DNA of 64,000 bases from CBDFHB01 sp965250115. GTDB taxonomy: Bacteria; Acidobacteriota; Vicinamibacteria; Marinacidobacterales; SMYC01. The notes below the pieces were generated by a model. The model was not told where the DNA came from, did not search any database, and saw nothing but the letters and a program-made list of their open reading frames with translations. Shown here piece by piece: positions 26,658 through 35,172 of this stretch. Position numbers and translations under genes: made by a program. The stretch spans positions 1,240,001 through 1,304,000 of the forward strand of contig CBDFNJ010000002.1 of the NCBI GenBank assembly GCA_965250115.1, given 5' to 3'. The stretch's first letter is position 1, and each line of letters opens with the position of its first letter.

Positions 26658-28582
26658 GGGCCGGCGACAAAATAAGTTCCCGTTTTCAAGACGGTCGGAT
26701 GGTGTAGTTCCATTTGGGTAGAGTCTGGTCCTTTGTAACGGAAAGCGCCTGCATCCGCTCGTCAGTGATTTTGACGCCCTTCGGATAACGACGCCGGATA
26801 AGGTGTGCGCGTACTCGCAAACCGGAAGAGGTGGTGGTCGTGCGGATGTATTTGAGGATGGTTTCGTAGCTGTCGAGAGGCCTGCCCGCCCAGTTCTTGC
26901 TGACCTCGCTGAACAGACGGTGCTCCACTGGATTCCACTTGGATGTACCGGACGGATAGCGGGCTATGGTGATAGCGATGTCGTGGCGATTGCAAATCCG
27001 CGTTTGAAGCCCGTGCTTCCAACCCCGACACCGATAGCCATTGCTGCCCCCGGCGTCTGCCAATATCGCGAGGTCACGGGCTGCAGGATAGCGTCGCCGT
27101 CCTTCCGTTCGCCACCACTTCTCGATGGCATTCACGGCGAAGTCCGGGGTGTTGTACGAGGTACCAATGAACACTGTCCCGCGGTTCGCGAGCAGATCGT
27201 AGACGCCGTAGGGGATTGCGATGCCGTTCGATTCGGAACGGAAGTCATGGTCTTTGACGAGAGTCGGCTCGCGGTTCCAGGCCTGCCCGCCGTTTTTGAA
27301 TAATCCCACCAGCTCCCGTTTCTTCGTGTCTACGCTGATGATGGGATGACCAGCTGCGGCAAAACGCTCGCGCAGTTCGGCGATACACGCGAATTGGGTA
27401 TCGCGATCTTCGGACGTGGCACCGCACAGCTTCTTGTGGTTCACCCGCAACGAGAAGCCGAGCTGTTTGAGCAGTCGACCGACGGTTTTGCTGCTGACGT
27501 TCACACCGAGGCTTCTTAGCTCGCAAGCAATCTTGTCGGTGGTCCGCCGCGTCCATTTCACTCCCGTCATCGGATCGCCCGCGGTGTCGTGCTTCATGAG
27601 TTCTTCGATCTTGGCGATGACTTCTGGCTTTTTTTTTGCACGGCGCGCCGTCCGCCACCCTTTCGCCGAACTCCGTCGAGCTCAACATCTCTCATTAGCA
27701 ATTCCCTACGACCTCTGGCTACCGTGCTCGGACCCATCCCGAGCAGTTCGGCAATCTGTTGGTCGCCACCGTGACCGAGCTTCATGGCCTCGACTCCCGC
27801 GTAGAGACGGCGCTGCTTTTCATCGAGCAGGCTGTAGAAAAGAACGATCGCAGCCTTCAACTCCACGGGGAGCACGCGGACTCCCCCGACCCAGCCCAAC
27901 GTGGAAGGTGACGCCTCATGTACCTGGCGGGCCGAGAGCTGTTGCTTGCGCGTGCTCACATCGGTGGCCAGATACAGATATCGGCCGAACACCTGCTCGC
28001 GCGCCAATCTTTTCTCTCGGACCAGTTTCAACAGAGGAGCCTTGACGTCAACCTGCACCACGTCCTCGAGCTCGTCGACGTAGTAGCCTGCCTCACAGGC
28101 CGCGACCAACGCTTTTACCGTCGCAAGCAACGTCCCGTACTTCGAGAACCACACTGAGCGCAACGACCAAAGACCTTTTCGATCGAACTGGGCGATCTCG
28201 TCCAACGTGTAGTAGCTACCACGGTGGGAGTAGCTTGTCCGATACGCCAACTCATTGAGCTTTCGGAAGACGGTCGAGTCCACATCGGTACCCAACACTG
28301 CCTTCAAATCATCGAGGGTAGCTATTTTGTGCTTCCTCAACAGGCGGTCGAGATCTTCAGACTGATAGCTCGTAGGTCTCATAATAGGAGAAGTGCTCCT
28401 TGATAGGCGTAATCCTCCTACAATGAGGACCGTTTGTCAAACACGCGCTGGTTGCTGAAGATCTACAAATGTTCCGTTTCTAGGGAGCTTGCCAGGCTCT
28501 CGTGATGCCAGACGATATCGCGATCACGACCTGAAACAGGAAGAGTGTGCTCAAAACTAGACAGTTATTTTGTCGGCGGCCC
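26658..28582 (-). mobile_element. ISAzo13-family insertion sequence, copy B (complete, 1925 bp)
   Basis: Ends read GGGCCGGCGACAAAATAA (left) and, on the minus strand, GGGCCGCCGACAAAATAA (right): an 18-bp inverted repeat with one mismatch. The 3-bp duplication TTA flanks it (26655-26657 and 28583-28585). It inserted in an amidohydrolase gene, and removal with one duplication copy restores that reading frame exactly. It differs from copy A at about eight positions in 1741 bp. Confidence 0.95.
26686..28382 (-). CDS. ISAzo13-family transposase in two overlapping frames (A9 slip site)
   Basis: Frame 0 from ATG 28382 gives 262 residues: a winged-helix-like N-terminal region (VFRKLNELAYRTSYSHRGSY) and a second helix-turn-helix (GGDQQIAELLGMGPSTVARG), ending 12 codons past an A9 run (27629-27637). 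The -1 frame from that run carries the catalytic domain to 26686: SVDTKKRELVGLFKNGG, AILADAGGSNGYRC and NPVEHRLFSEVSKNW contain the three acidic residues. A -1 ribosomal slip or transcriptional slippage would make a full transposase of about 565 residues; without it a DNA-binding-only product is made. Confidence 0.85.
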
Positions 28583-29783
28583 TTAGATCCTTGCCACCAC
28601 CCGGAGCCGAGGCAAAAGCCTCGTCGTAGATGTCCAGGACTTCCCGATTGGCGCGGTCGCCAATGGCGTGGGTATTGACCTGGAACCCGTGCTCGACTGC
28701 GATGGCGGCGGTGCCGGCGATGTCTTCCACGGTCTCGAGAACGAGGCCGGTCGTATCGAGGTCTTCATAGGGCTGGAGGAGCCACGCGCCGTGCGATCCG
28801 AGCGCGCCGTCGATCTGCCGCTTGATCGAGCGTACGGTGAGATGACCGTTGTAGGCGTTTATCATTTTGTAGTCGGGAAGGCGCTTGGCCATCGCCTCGT
28901 TGGATTCACCGCGCACCATGGCGTAGAGTCGGATCGGGAGCTTTCCGGCCTCGGCCATCTCCTTGAAGAAGTCGATGGTGTCGAAGTTGGCCCCGGCATC
29001 GTGGAAGCTCGTGACACCCTTTCTCAAAGCGTCTTCGCTGGCGAGCTGAACGCGACGCTCGTCATCGGCGCGACGTTCTTCCGGTGATCGCTGGTCGAGA
29101 AACTCCCGCACCTTGGCTCGTACGATGCGCTGCGCGGTCTCTCTGAGAGCACCCGTGGGCTCGCCCTCGGCGTCCTTGACGATCCTGCCGCCTGGGGGAT
29201 TGGGGGTGACGCGCGAGATGCTGGCGAGCTCCATCGCCTTGGCATTGGCGAACGACGCGTGACCGCTGGCGTGCTCGAGCAGCACCGGGTTCTCGGGCGA
29301 GACTTCGCTGAGTCCGAGGTGGTTGGGGAGCCCTTCGACCGCTCCCGGCGGAATGGAGTCCCACTTCTCCTGATGCCAGCCCCGGCCTTCGATCCAGGCG
29401 CCCGGTTCAAGGGTCTGGGCAGCCTCACCGACCGTCGTCACGATCTCGTTCCAGTTTTCGACTTGCGTCAGAACCAGGATCATTTTCGCGTGGCCGAGGT
29501 CCATGAAGTGGCCGTGGCCTTCGATAAAGCCTGGGATGGCGAGCTGGCCCGCCAAATCGATCACTTTGGTCGTGTCGCTGATATGTCCTTCGATGCCCCT
29601 GTCGGATCCGACGGCAAGAATCCGGTCTCCCTTGATAGCGATCGCTTGCGCTTCGGGCATCTGCTCGTCGACGGTGATGACTCTTCCGTTCCGAAGGACG
29701 AGATCGGCGGGCTCCTTCGATTCTTGCTGAGCGCAGCCCAGGGCGAAGGCGATGGAAAGAAGGCAGAAAATATGCGTTCTCAT
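28583..29783 (-). pseudogene. Lipoprotein amidohydrolase (YtcJ-like), 5' part, interrupted by the IS
   Basis: ATG 29783 opens a lipoprotein signal (LLSIAFALGC, lipobox Cys near residue 15), preferred over a longer frame start. Family motifs are LVLRNGRVITVD, GFIEGHGHFMDLG (metal-binding HxH), a long insert, GVTSFHDAG, and QVNTHAIGDRANREVLD. Translation runs into the IS and stops at 28557. Together with 26119-26657 the intact gene would encode about 578 residues. Amidohydrolase_3 enzymes hydrolyse amides; the substrate is unknown. Loss of the C-terminal metal ligand Asp makes the product inactive. Confidence 0.9.
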
Positions 29784-30106
29784 ACGGTGTTCGTCCGGTG
29801 CCGCGAGCTTATTATCGATGGGCGTCCTCGGCAACATGAAGACGAATGGAATGCAGAAAGATGTGCTCGTGGTTCAGGGCCCGCATCTCGCGATTTTGGA
29901 ACCGGGCCCTCGAGCTCATCCGCGACCTCCGCGAACATCCGTTTTTGCTGGGAGTATGAGCCGGGGAGTGATTCTTCGTCGTCTATAGCGATGGTCGCGA
30001 CACGACGGCCTCCGGCTTTCCCACCCTCCTCAACCGTTCGTTCGCCGTAAAGTTCACGAAGCTCTTTCGCTTCTAGCTCGCATCCGCCGACCCCTTGTAT
30101 GTTCGG
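29784..30106. other. Intergenic region, no supported gene
   Basis: About 320 bp between the amidohydrolase start and the hairpin repeat at 30107. Short open frames are present but none has a ribosome site or recognisable domain. It should contain the promoter for the minus-strand amidohydrolase operon, but I cannot point to convincing boxes. Confidence 0.45.
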
Positions 30107-30152
30107 TCACCCGGTTCGCGTCGCGAACCGACCTCTCCCCATAGGGGAGAGG
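30107..30152. repeat. REP-like double-hairpin element A
   Basis: TCACC is followed by a 9-bp stem CGGTTCGCG/CGCGAACCG and a second 9-bp stem CCTCTCCCC-ATA-GGGGAGAGG. The same layout (CTCACCC, a variable hairpin, then CCTCTCCC/GGGAGAGG) occurs at 34330-34378 and 41025-41071. Located about 40 bases before the cyclophilin gene. Confidence 0.75.
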
Positions 30153-30193
30153 CTTCTTGATATGCTGTGCCGCGTCCGCAAGGGAGAATCGCC

Positions 30194-30772
30194 ATGTTTC
30201 GTGCGATAGCCGTGCTGCTTACAATTTCGTTCGCCTGGGTCGCCTCCGCACAAGAAGACGTTAGAGTCCTCATCGAGACCGAGCTCGGGGAGGTCGTGAT
30301 CGAGGTCGACCGGGAGCATGCTCCCAAAACCGCGGACAACTTCCTCGCCTACGTGGACGGCGGCTTTTACGTGACTGGTCAGTTCCACCGCACGGTCACG
30401 ATGGACAACCAGCCTGAGAACGACGTCAAGATCGAGGTGATTCAGGCGAGCGCGAATGTAGAAAGGAAGCCCGAGGAGTTTCCACCCGTCGCGCTGGAGC
30501 CTACGACGGTGACGGGACTCCGGCACGTCGATGGGGCGATCTCGATGGCTCGAGACGAGCCGGACAGCGCAACCTCGAGTTTCTTCTTGTGCATCGGCGA
30601 CCAACCCGAGCTCGACTACGGCGGCAAGCGCAGTCCCGACGGTCAGGGATTCGCCGCGTTCGGCAGAGTGGTGAGCGGGATGGACGTCGTCAAAAAGATC
30701 CAGATGTCGCCACAAGACGAGCAACGTTTGATGCCGCCCGTGCGCATCCACGCTATCATGCGGGAAAAGTAG
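30194..30772 (+). CDS. Exported cyclophilin-type peptidyl-prolyl isomerase
   Basis: 192 residues from ATG 30194 (GGGAGA upstream). A signal peptide (IAVLLTISFAWVASAQ) is followed by the cyclophilin core: ETELGEVVIEVD, APKTADNFLAYVDGGFY, FHRTV, GAISMARDEPDSATSSFFLCIG and GFAAFGRVVSGMDVV. The catalytic Arg of FHR is kept; the usual QGGDP is replaced by NQPENDVKI, a common variant in periplasmic paralogues. It would catalyse proline isomerisation in exported proteins. Confidence 0.92.
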   Translation: MFRAIAVLLTISFAWVASAQEDVRVLIETELGEVVIEVDREHAPKTADNFLAYVDGGFYVTGQFHRTVTMDNQPENDVKIEVIQASANVERKPEEFPPVALEPTTVTGLRHVDGAISMARDEPDSATSSFFLCIGDQPELDYGGKRSPDGQGFAAFGRVVSGMDVVKKIQMSPQDEQRLMPPVRIHAIMREK

Positions 30773-30926
30773 CCCGCGCCACCCTCCAATTTGTTGCAAC
30801 TTAGGCATTTGCGCTAGGAAAGCCGCGGCGGCCGTTCCGAGGAGCCCCTGCGCGTGACCATGCGCGGGAGGTCCTCAGATTCTTCGTCGGGAGTCAAAAT
30901 GACGGCGTTTGTGCTACTATCTAGGT

Positions 30927-30942
30927 TACCAACCGGTCGGTA
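30927..30942. promoter_or_regulatory. TetR-type palindrome before ilvB
   Basis: TACCAACCGGTCGGTA is a 16-bp inverted repeat with one mismatched pair, centred about 18 bases before the ilvB start. A possible -10 box TACTAT lies just upstream at 30915-30920. Position and sequence fit an operator where a TetR-family repressor would block transcription; no such regulator is encoded nearby. Confidence 0.5.
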
Positions 30943-30952
30943 GAAAAAACCC

Positions 30953-32662
30953 ATGAAGAGAACTGGCGCAAAGATCGTTTGGGACGTTCTCGAGCAGGAG
31001 TCCGTCGACGTCGTCTTCGGATACCCCGGGGGCGCTATCCTGCCTGTTTATGATGCTTTGCTCGATTCTCAGATCCATCACGTCCTCGTTCGCCACGAGC
31101 AGGGAGCGGCTCATATGGCCGACGGTTACGCTCGCGCCTCCGGGCGGGTCGGGGTCGCCATGGCGACATCCGGGCCGGGTGCAACGAACCTCGTGACGGG
31201 CATCGCGACCGCGAAGCTCGATTCGTCGCCTGTGGTCTGCATTACCGGGCAGGTCCCGAGCGCGGCCATCGGCACGGACGCGTTTCAGGAGACGGACATT
31301 ACGGGCGTCACCCTTCCCATCACCAAGCACAATTTCCTCGTCACGAAAACGGACGAGATTGCTCCCACGATCCGTCGGGCCTTCGAGATCGCCCGTTCGG
31401 GAAGACCGGGCCCGGTGCTCGTCGACATCGCGAAGGACGCCCAGCAGGCGGAGTGCGAGTACGAAAGAGACGAGACGCCCATCGAGCTTCCCGACCGCTC
31501 GCCTCGACGCACCATCGCGGAGTCGGACCTCGCGCGTGCGGCCGAGATGCTGAGCTCGGCCAAGCGTCCGCTCATTCTGGCCGGCCGCGGCGTCATGCTC
31601 TCCGGCTCCACGGAGCTCTTGGGCGACTTCGTCGAACGAACTCGCATCCCGGTCGCTATGACGCTGCTTGGCATCGGCGGCTTCCCAGCCACGCATCCGC
31701 TCAATCTCGGAATGATGGGCATGCACGGGGAGGCTTGGGTGAATCAAGCGATTCAGAATGCTGACCTGCTGCTTGCGGTAGGCATGCGCTTCGACGACCG
31801 GGTCGTCGGGAACCTGAAGAACTTTGCTCCATCCGCGCAGAAGATCCATCTCGAGATCGATCCCTCGGAGATCAACAAGATGGTCAAGGTGGACGTCGCG
31901 CTCGTCGGCAATCTCTACGAGAGCCTAAAGGCGCTTTCCCCACGAGTCCACTGTGGCGATCTCTCGGACTGGCACCGAACGATCAAGGACGCAAAAGGGG
32001 ACACGGCGGTCAGAGACATCCAGCAGCTTCCGGACAGCGGCCATCTCTATACTGCCCACGTCATCAGCGATCTATGGAACTTGACCGAAGGCAAGGCGCT
32101 CGTGGCCACCGACGTCGGTCAGCATCAGATGTGGGAAGCGCAGTACTACAAGCACGACTATGCGAGGAAGCTGATCACTTCCGGTGGGTTAGGGACGATG
32201 GGTTTTGCGCTCCCCGCGGCCATTGGTGCCAAGTTCGCGAAGCCCGAGGAAGAAGTGTGGGTCGTCTGCGGTGACGGTGGTTTTCAAATGACGGCCGCCG
32301 AGCTCTCCACCTGCGCGCAGGAGAAAATAAAGGTCAACGTGGCCATCATCAACAACGGCTACCTCGGCATGGTGCGTCAGTGGCAGGAGTTCTTCTACGA
32401 CAAACGTTATGCCGAGACTCCGATGCACAACCCTGATTTCGTGAAACTCGCGGAAGCGCACGGCCTATTGGGACTCAGGGTCGAGAGACGTGACGAAATC
32501 GAAGAGGTCGTTGGTAGGGCGCGCGCCGCTTCGGGCTCTGTCGTCGTCGACTTCCGCGTGGAGAAAGAGGACACCGTCTACCCGATGGTGCCTCCCGGCC
32601 AGGACATCGAGTCCATGATCCGACGTCCGGCCTCCGCGCTCGTCACGAAGGCAGAGGATTGA
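30953..32662 (+). CDS. ilvB: Acetolactate synthase large subunit
   Basis: 569 residues, a full-length AHAS catalytic subunit. Motifs include FGYPGGAILPVYDAL with the catalytic Glu in RHEQGAAHMADGYARASG, the FAD region GMMGMHGEAWVNQAI, and the ThDP motif GDGGFQMTAAELST with NNGYLGMVRQWQ. It condenses pyruvate to acetolactate (or with 2-oxobutyrate) for branched-chain amino acids. First gene of ilvBNC; ilvN starts one base after its stop. Confidence 0.97.
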   Translation: MKRTGAKIVWDVLEQESVDVVFGYPGGAILPVYDALLDSQIHHVLVRHEQGAAHMADGYARASGRVGVAMATSGPGATNLVTGIATAKLDSSPVVCITGQVPSAAIGTDAFQETDITGVTLPITKHNFLVTKTDEIAPTIRRAFEIARSGRPGPVLVDIAKDAQQAECEYERDETPIELPDRSPRRTIAESDLARAAEMLSSAKRPLILAGRGVMLSGSTELLGDFVERTRIPVAMTLLGIGGFPATHPLNLGMMGMHGEAWVNQAIQNADLLLAVGMRFDDRVVGNLKNFAPSAQKIHLEIDPSEINKMVKVDVALVGNLYESLKALSPRVHCGDLSDWHRTIKDAKGDTAVRDIQQLPDSGHLYTAHVISDLWNLTEGKALVATDVGQHQMWEAQYYKHDYARKLITSGGLGTMGFALPAAIGAKFAKPEEEVWVVCGDGGFQMTAAELSTCAQEKIKVNVAIINNGYLGMVRQWQEFFYDKRYAETPMHNPDFVKLAEAHGLLGLRVERRDEIEEVVGRARAASGSVVVDFRVEKEDTVYPMVPPGQDIESMIRRPASALVTKAED

Positions 32663-32663
32663 G

Positions 32664-33185
32664 ATGACGTCGGAAGCGAGACCACATACTTTCGTCGTTC
32701 TGGTGGAGGACCGGCCCGGTGAGCTCGATCGCGTCGCGTCTCTTTTTCGTCGCCGTGCCTACAACATCGAGTCCCTGGCGGTGGGGCATACGGACCGGGA
32801 GGGCGTCTCGCACATCACTGTGGTGATGAACGCGGACGACAGGACCGCGCGTCTCGTCGAGGCGAATCTCTACAAGCTCGTGAACGTGCTGGAAGTCCGG
32901 GACGTTTCTAACGTACCCTCTGTCGTCCGCGATCTGGCACTGATCAAGGTCCGGGCCGACCACCAGCGTCGATCCGAGGTGATGCAGGTCGCCGAAGTCT
33001 TCAGGGCACGGGTCGTCGACGTGGGCCCCGAGGCCCTGATCTTCGAGATCACTGGTACCGAGGACAAGATCAACCGCCTCGTCGAAGTGCTACAGCCGTT
33101 CGGGATTCTCGAGATGGCCCGCACTGGCGTCGTGGCGATAGCAAGAGCAGTGAAGGAAGAGAAAGTTCTAGAAGGAGTGAGTTAG
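32664..33185 (+). CDS. ilvN: Acetolactate synthase regulatory subunit
   Basis: 173 residues with an N-terminal ACT domain (VLVEDRPGELDRVASLFRRR, YNIESLAVGHTD) and the second small-subunit domain (IKVRADHQRRSEVMQVAEVF, EITGTEDKINRLVEVLQPFG). Full length for the long IlvH/IlvN type. It binds IlvB and gives valine feedback control. It abuts ilvC with no gap. Confidence 0.96.
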   Translation: MTSEARPHTFVVLVEDRPGELDRVASLFRRRAYNIESLAVGHTDREGVSHITVVMNADDRTARLVEANLYKLVNVLEVRDVSNVPSVVRDLALIKVRADHQRRSEVMQVAEVFRARVVDVGPEALIFEITGTEDKINRLVEVLQPFGILEMARTGVVAIARAVKEEKVLEGVS

Positions 33186-34244
33186 ATGGCAACGATTTAC
33201 TACAACAAAGACGCCGACCTCGGCCTGATCCAAGGAAAGAAAATAGCGGTCATCGGTTACGGCTCTCAAGGTCACGCCCACGCGTTGAACGCGAAAGAGA
33301 GCGGGGTCGACGTGCGCGTCGGGCTTCACGCCGATAGCCGCAGTCGAGCGAAGGCGGAATCGGACGGCCTGAAGGTCGCTAGCGTCGCTGAGGTCGCCGC
33401 TTGGGCCGATGTCATCATGGTTCTTGCCCCCGACACCCGTCAGCCGAAAATCTATAGAGAGGAGATCGTGCCCGGATTGAGGCCGGGCAACACGCTGATG
33501 TTCGCCCATGGGTTCAGTATCCACTACGGGACCATCGTGCCTCCCGAAGACGTCGACGTGTCGATGATCGCTCCCAAGTCTCCCGGCCACCGTGTTCGCG
33601 AGACCTACGTGGCCGGAGAAGGAACCCCGGCCCTCATTGCCGTGCACCAGGACAAATCCGGAACGGCGAGAGACCTCGCACTGTCCTATGCGAAGGCGAT
33701 CGGCGTGACCAGGGCCGGTGTGCTCGAGACGACCTTCGGGGAAGAGACCGAGACCGATCTGTTCGGAGAGCAGACGGTTCTCTGTGGCGGTGTGAGCGAG
33801 CTTGTCAAGGCTGGATTCGAGACGCTCGTGGAAGCCGGCTACCAGCCGGAGATGGCGTATTTCGAGTGCCTCCACGAGCTCAAGCTCATCGTGGACCTCA
33901 TGTATCGTGGCGGGCTCAACTACATGCGCTACTCCGTGAGCGACACCGCCGAGCACGGAGACTACACCGGCGGCCCACGCGTCATCACGGACGAGACCCG
34001 CAAGGAAATGAAGAAGATTCTCGATGAGATCCGAAACGGCACTTACGCCAAAAAGTGGATCGAAGAGAACGAGAAGGGGAGGCCTTGGTTCAACGAAACC
34101 CGCCGGAAGGACCAAGGTCACCTCATCGAGCGCGTCGGTGCCGAGCTGCGCAAGATGATGCCGTTCCTCGACCCGGTGACGGTGAAGCCCGGCGAAGGCC
34201 CCATCTCCGCCAAGGAAGAAGAGAAGACAGCCGTAGGCGCCTAG
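33186..34244 (+). CDS. ilvC: Ketol-acid reductoisomerase
   Basis: 352 residues, class I KARI. The Rossmann motif is VIGYGSQGHAHALN with the cofactor loop HADSRSRAK (Ser/Arg, NADPH-type). The helical knot domain has the metal ligands in ETDLFGEQ and CLHELKLIVDLMYRGG, plus YSVSDTAEHGDY. It converts acetolactate to dihydroxyisovalerate. Stop 34242-34244; the operon then ends at a repeat hairpin about 90 bases downstream. Confidence 0.97.
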   Translation: MATIYYNKDADLGLIQGKKIAVIGYGSQGHAHALNAKESGVDVRVGLHADSRSRAKAESDGLKVASVAEVAAWADVIMVLAPDTRQPKIYREEIVPGLRPGNTLMFAHGFSIHYGTIVPPEDVDVSMIAPKSPGHRVRETYVAGEGTPALIAVHQDKSGTARDLALSYAKAIGVTRAGVLETTFGEETETDLFGEQTVLCGGVSELVKAGFETLVEAGYQPEMAYFECLHELKLIVDLMYRGGLNYMRYSVSDTAEHGDYTGGPRVITDETRKEMKKILDEIRNGTYAKKWIEENEKGRPWFNETRRKDQGHLIERVGAELRKMMPFLDPVTVKPGEGPISAKEEEKTAVGA

Positions 34245-34329
34245 TGCAGCCGAGGGGTTCAGGAATCAAAGCAAAGACGCGGAGGCGCACGGTCGCAAAG
34301 GCCATCACGAAAGGTGTGGCGTGCTGAGC

Positions 34330-34378
34330 CCTCACCCGGCCTCGCTCCGCTCGGCCACCCTCTCCCAAAGGGAGAGGG
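34330..34378. repeat. REP-like double-hairpin element B
   Basis: CCTCACCC, a GGCC-bounded imperfect hairpin, then CCCTCTCCC-AAA-GGGAGAGGG (perfect 9-bp stem). It lies between convergent ilvC and the lamin-tail gene, where it could also act as a transcription barrier in both directions. Confidence 0.75.
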
Positions 34379-34470
34379 TAGCTCGGCGATAGCGACGCGC
34401 TAGCGGCTGGAGAGCATCCTTCTTTTTGGACAGCAGAAGGTAGGGCTTGTCTCGACCCTCCTGTACGTCG

Positions 34471-35115
34471 TCAGGGAGCCTTTGAATCTCGATCGGTAGC
34501 TCCTCGCAGAACCCGCCCACCGATCAGCGAGAGAACGCCCCCGAGAGACAGGAGCCACAGGGAGCGCGGCTCCGCCAAAGGCCTGGCACGCCGACCGGGC
34601 GTCGGAGCAGCCACGACGAAGTCCGTCGCGTTGTCGTTGCTATCCGAGCCGTTTCGGCGAGTCAGTCCCAGTCCAGGTGGTGCGTCGAGTCCTGGAGCGC
34701 CCTCGCCCGCGTTTCCAGGCCCCGCATCGCCGTACTGGAGCGCGTCGACGAGCGTACCGGTGGCGCTCCAGAGCTGAACGGCATCGGGCCCGTTCTGCCA
34801 GTCGACGTTGGCGATGAAATCGAGCTCGAGAACCAGCTCGAGGGTGGCGCGGCCGGTCGCAATCACGAGGAGCCCGTCATCCGGGACGACGGCGCCGGTG
34901 AGGTCTATTCGCCGATAGATCTCGCGGTTGGCACCATTGATGCCCACGAGAGCCCAGCCGTCCCGAATTGTGCCGGGCTCTCCGAGAATCTCCGTGAACA
35001 CGGACGGGGCGTCGGATCCAAAAGCGTCGTAGTAGACCTCATTGAGAATGGGAAGCGCCCGCGCCGGATCTGCCGTCACGAGCGCGGCCCCGAGAAACAG
35101 TGACAGAAAACGCAT
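34471..35115 (-). CDS. Exported lamin-tail-domain protein with C-terminal membrane anchor
   Basis: 214 residues. Signal peptide 1-20 (ending ARALP), then a lamin-tail-like beta domain: ILNEVYYDAFGSDAPSVFTE, GWALVGINGA and VQLWSATGTLVDALQYGD. Near the C-terminus a membrane helix (SLWLLSLGGVLSLIGGRVL) followed by Arg/Lys residues resembles sorting-signal tails of the PEP/MYXO-CTERM type. It is probably displayed at the cell surface. Function unknown. Confidence 0.75.
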   Translation of the reverse strand: MRFLSLFLGAALVTADPARALPILNEVYYDAFGSDAPSVFTEILGEPGTIRDGWALVGINGANREIYRRIDLTGAVVPDDGLLVIATGRATLELVLELDFIANVDWQNGPDAVQLWSATGTLVDALQYGDAGPGNAGEGAPGLDAPPGLGLTRRNGSDSNDNATDFVVAAPTPGRRARPLAEPRSLWLLSLGGVLSLIGGRVLRGATDRDSKAP

Positions 35116-35172
35116 CTCGTACCTCCTCTAAAGAAAGGACGAGAAAACTGCGGGGATTCCTCCCTCGCGCAT

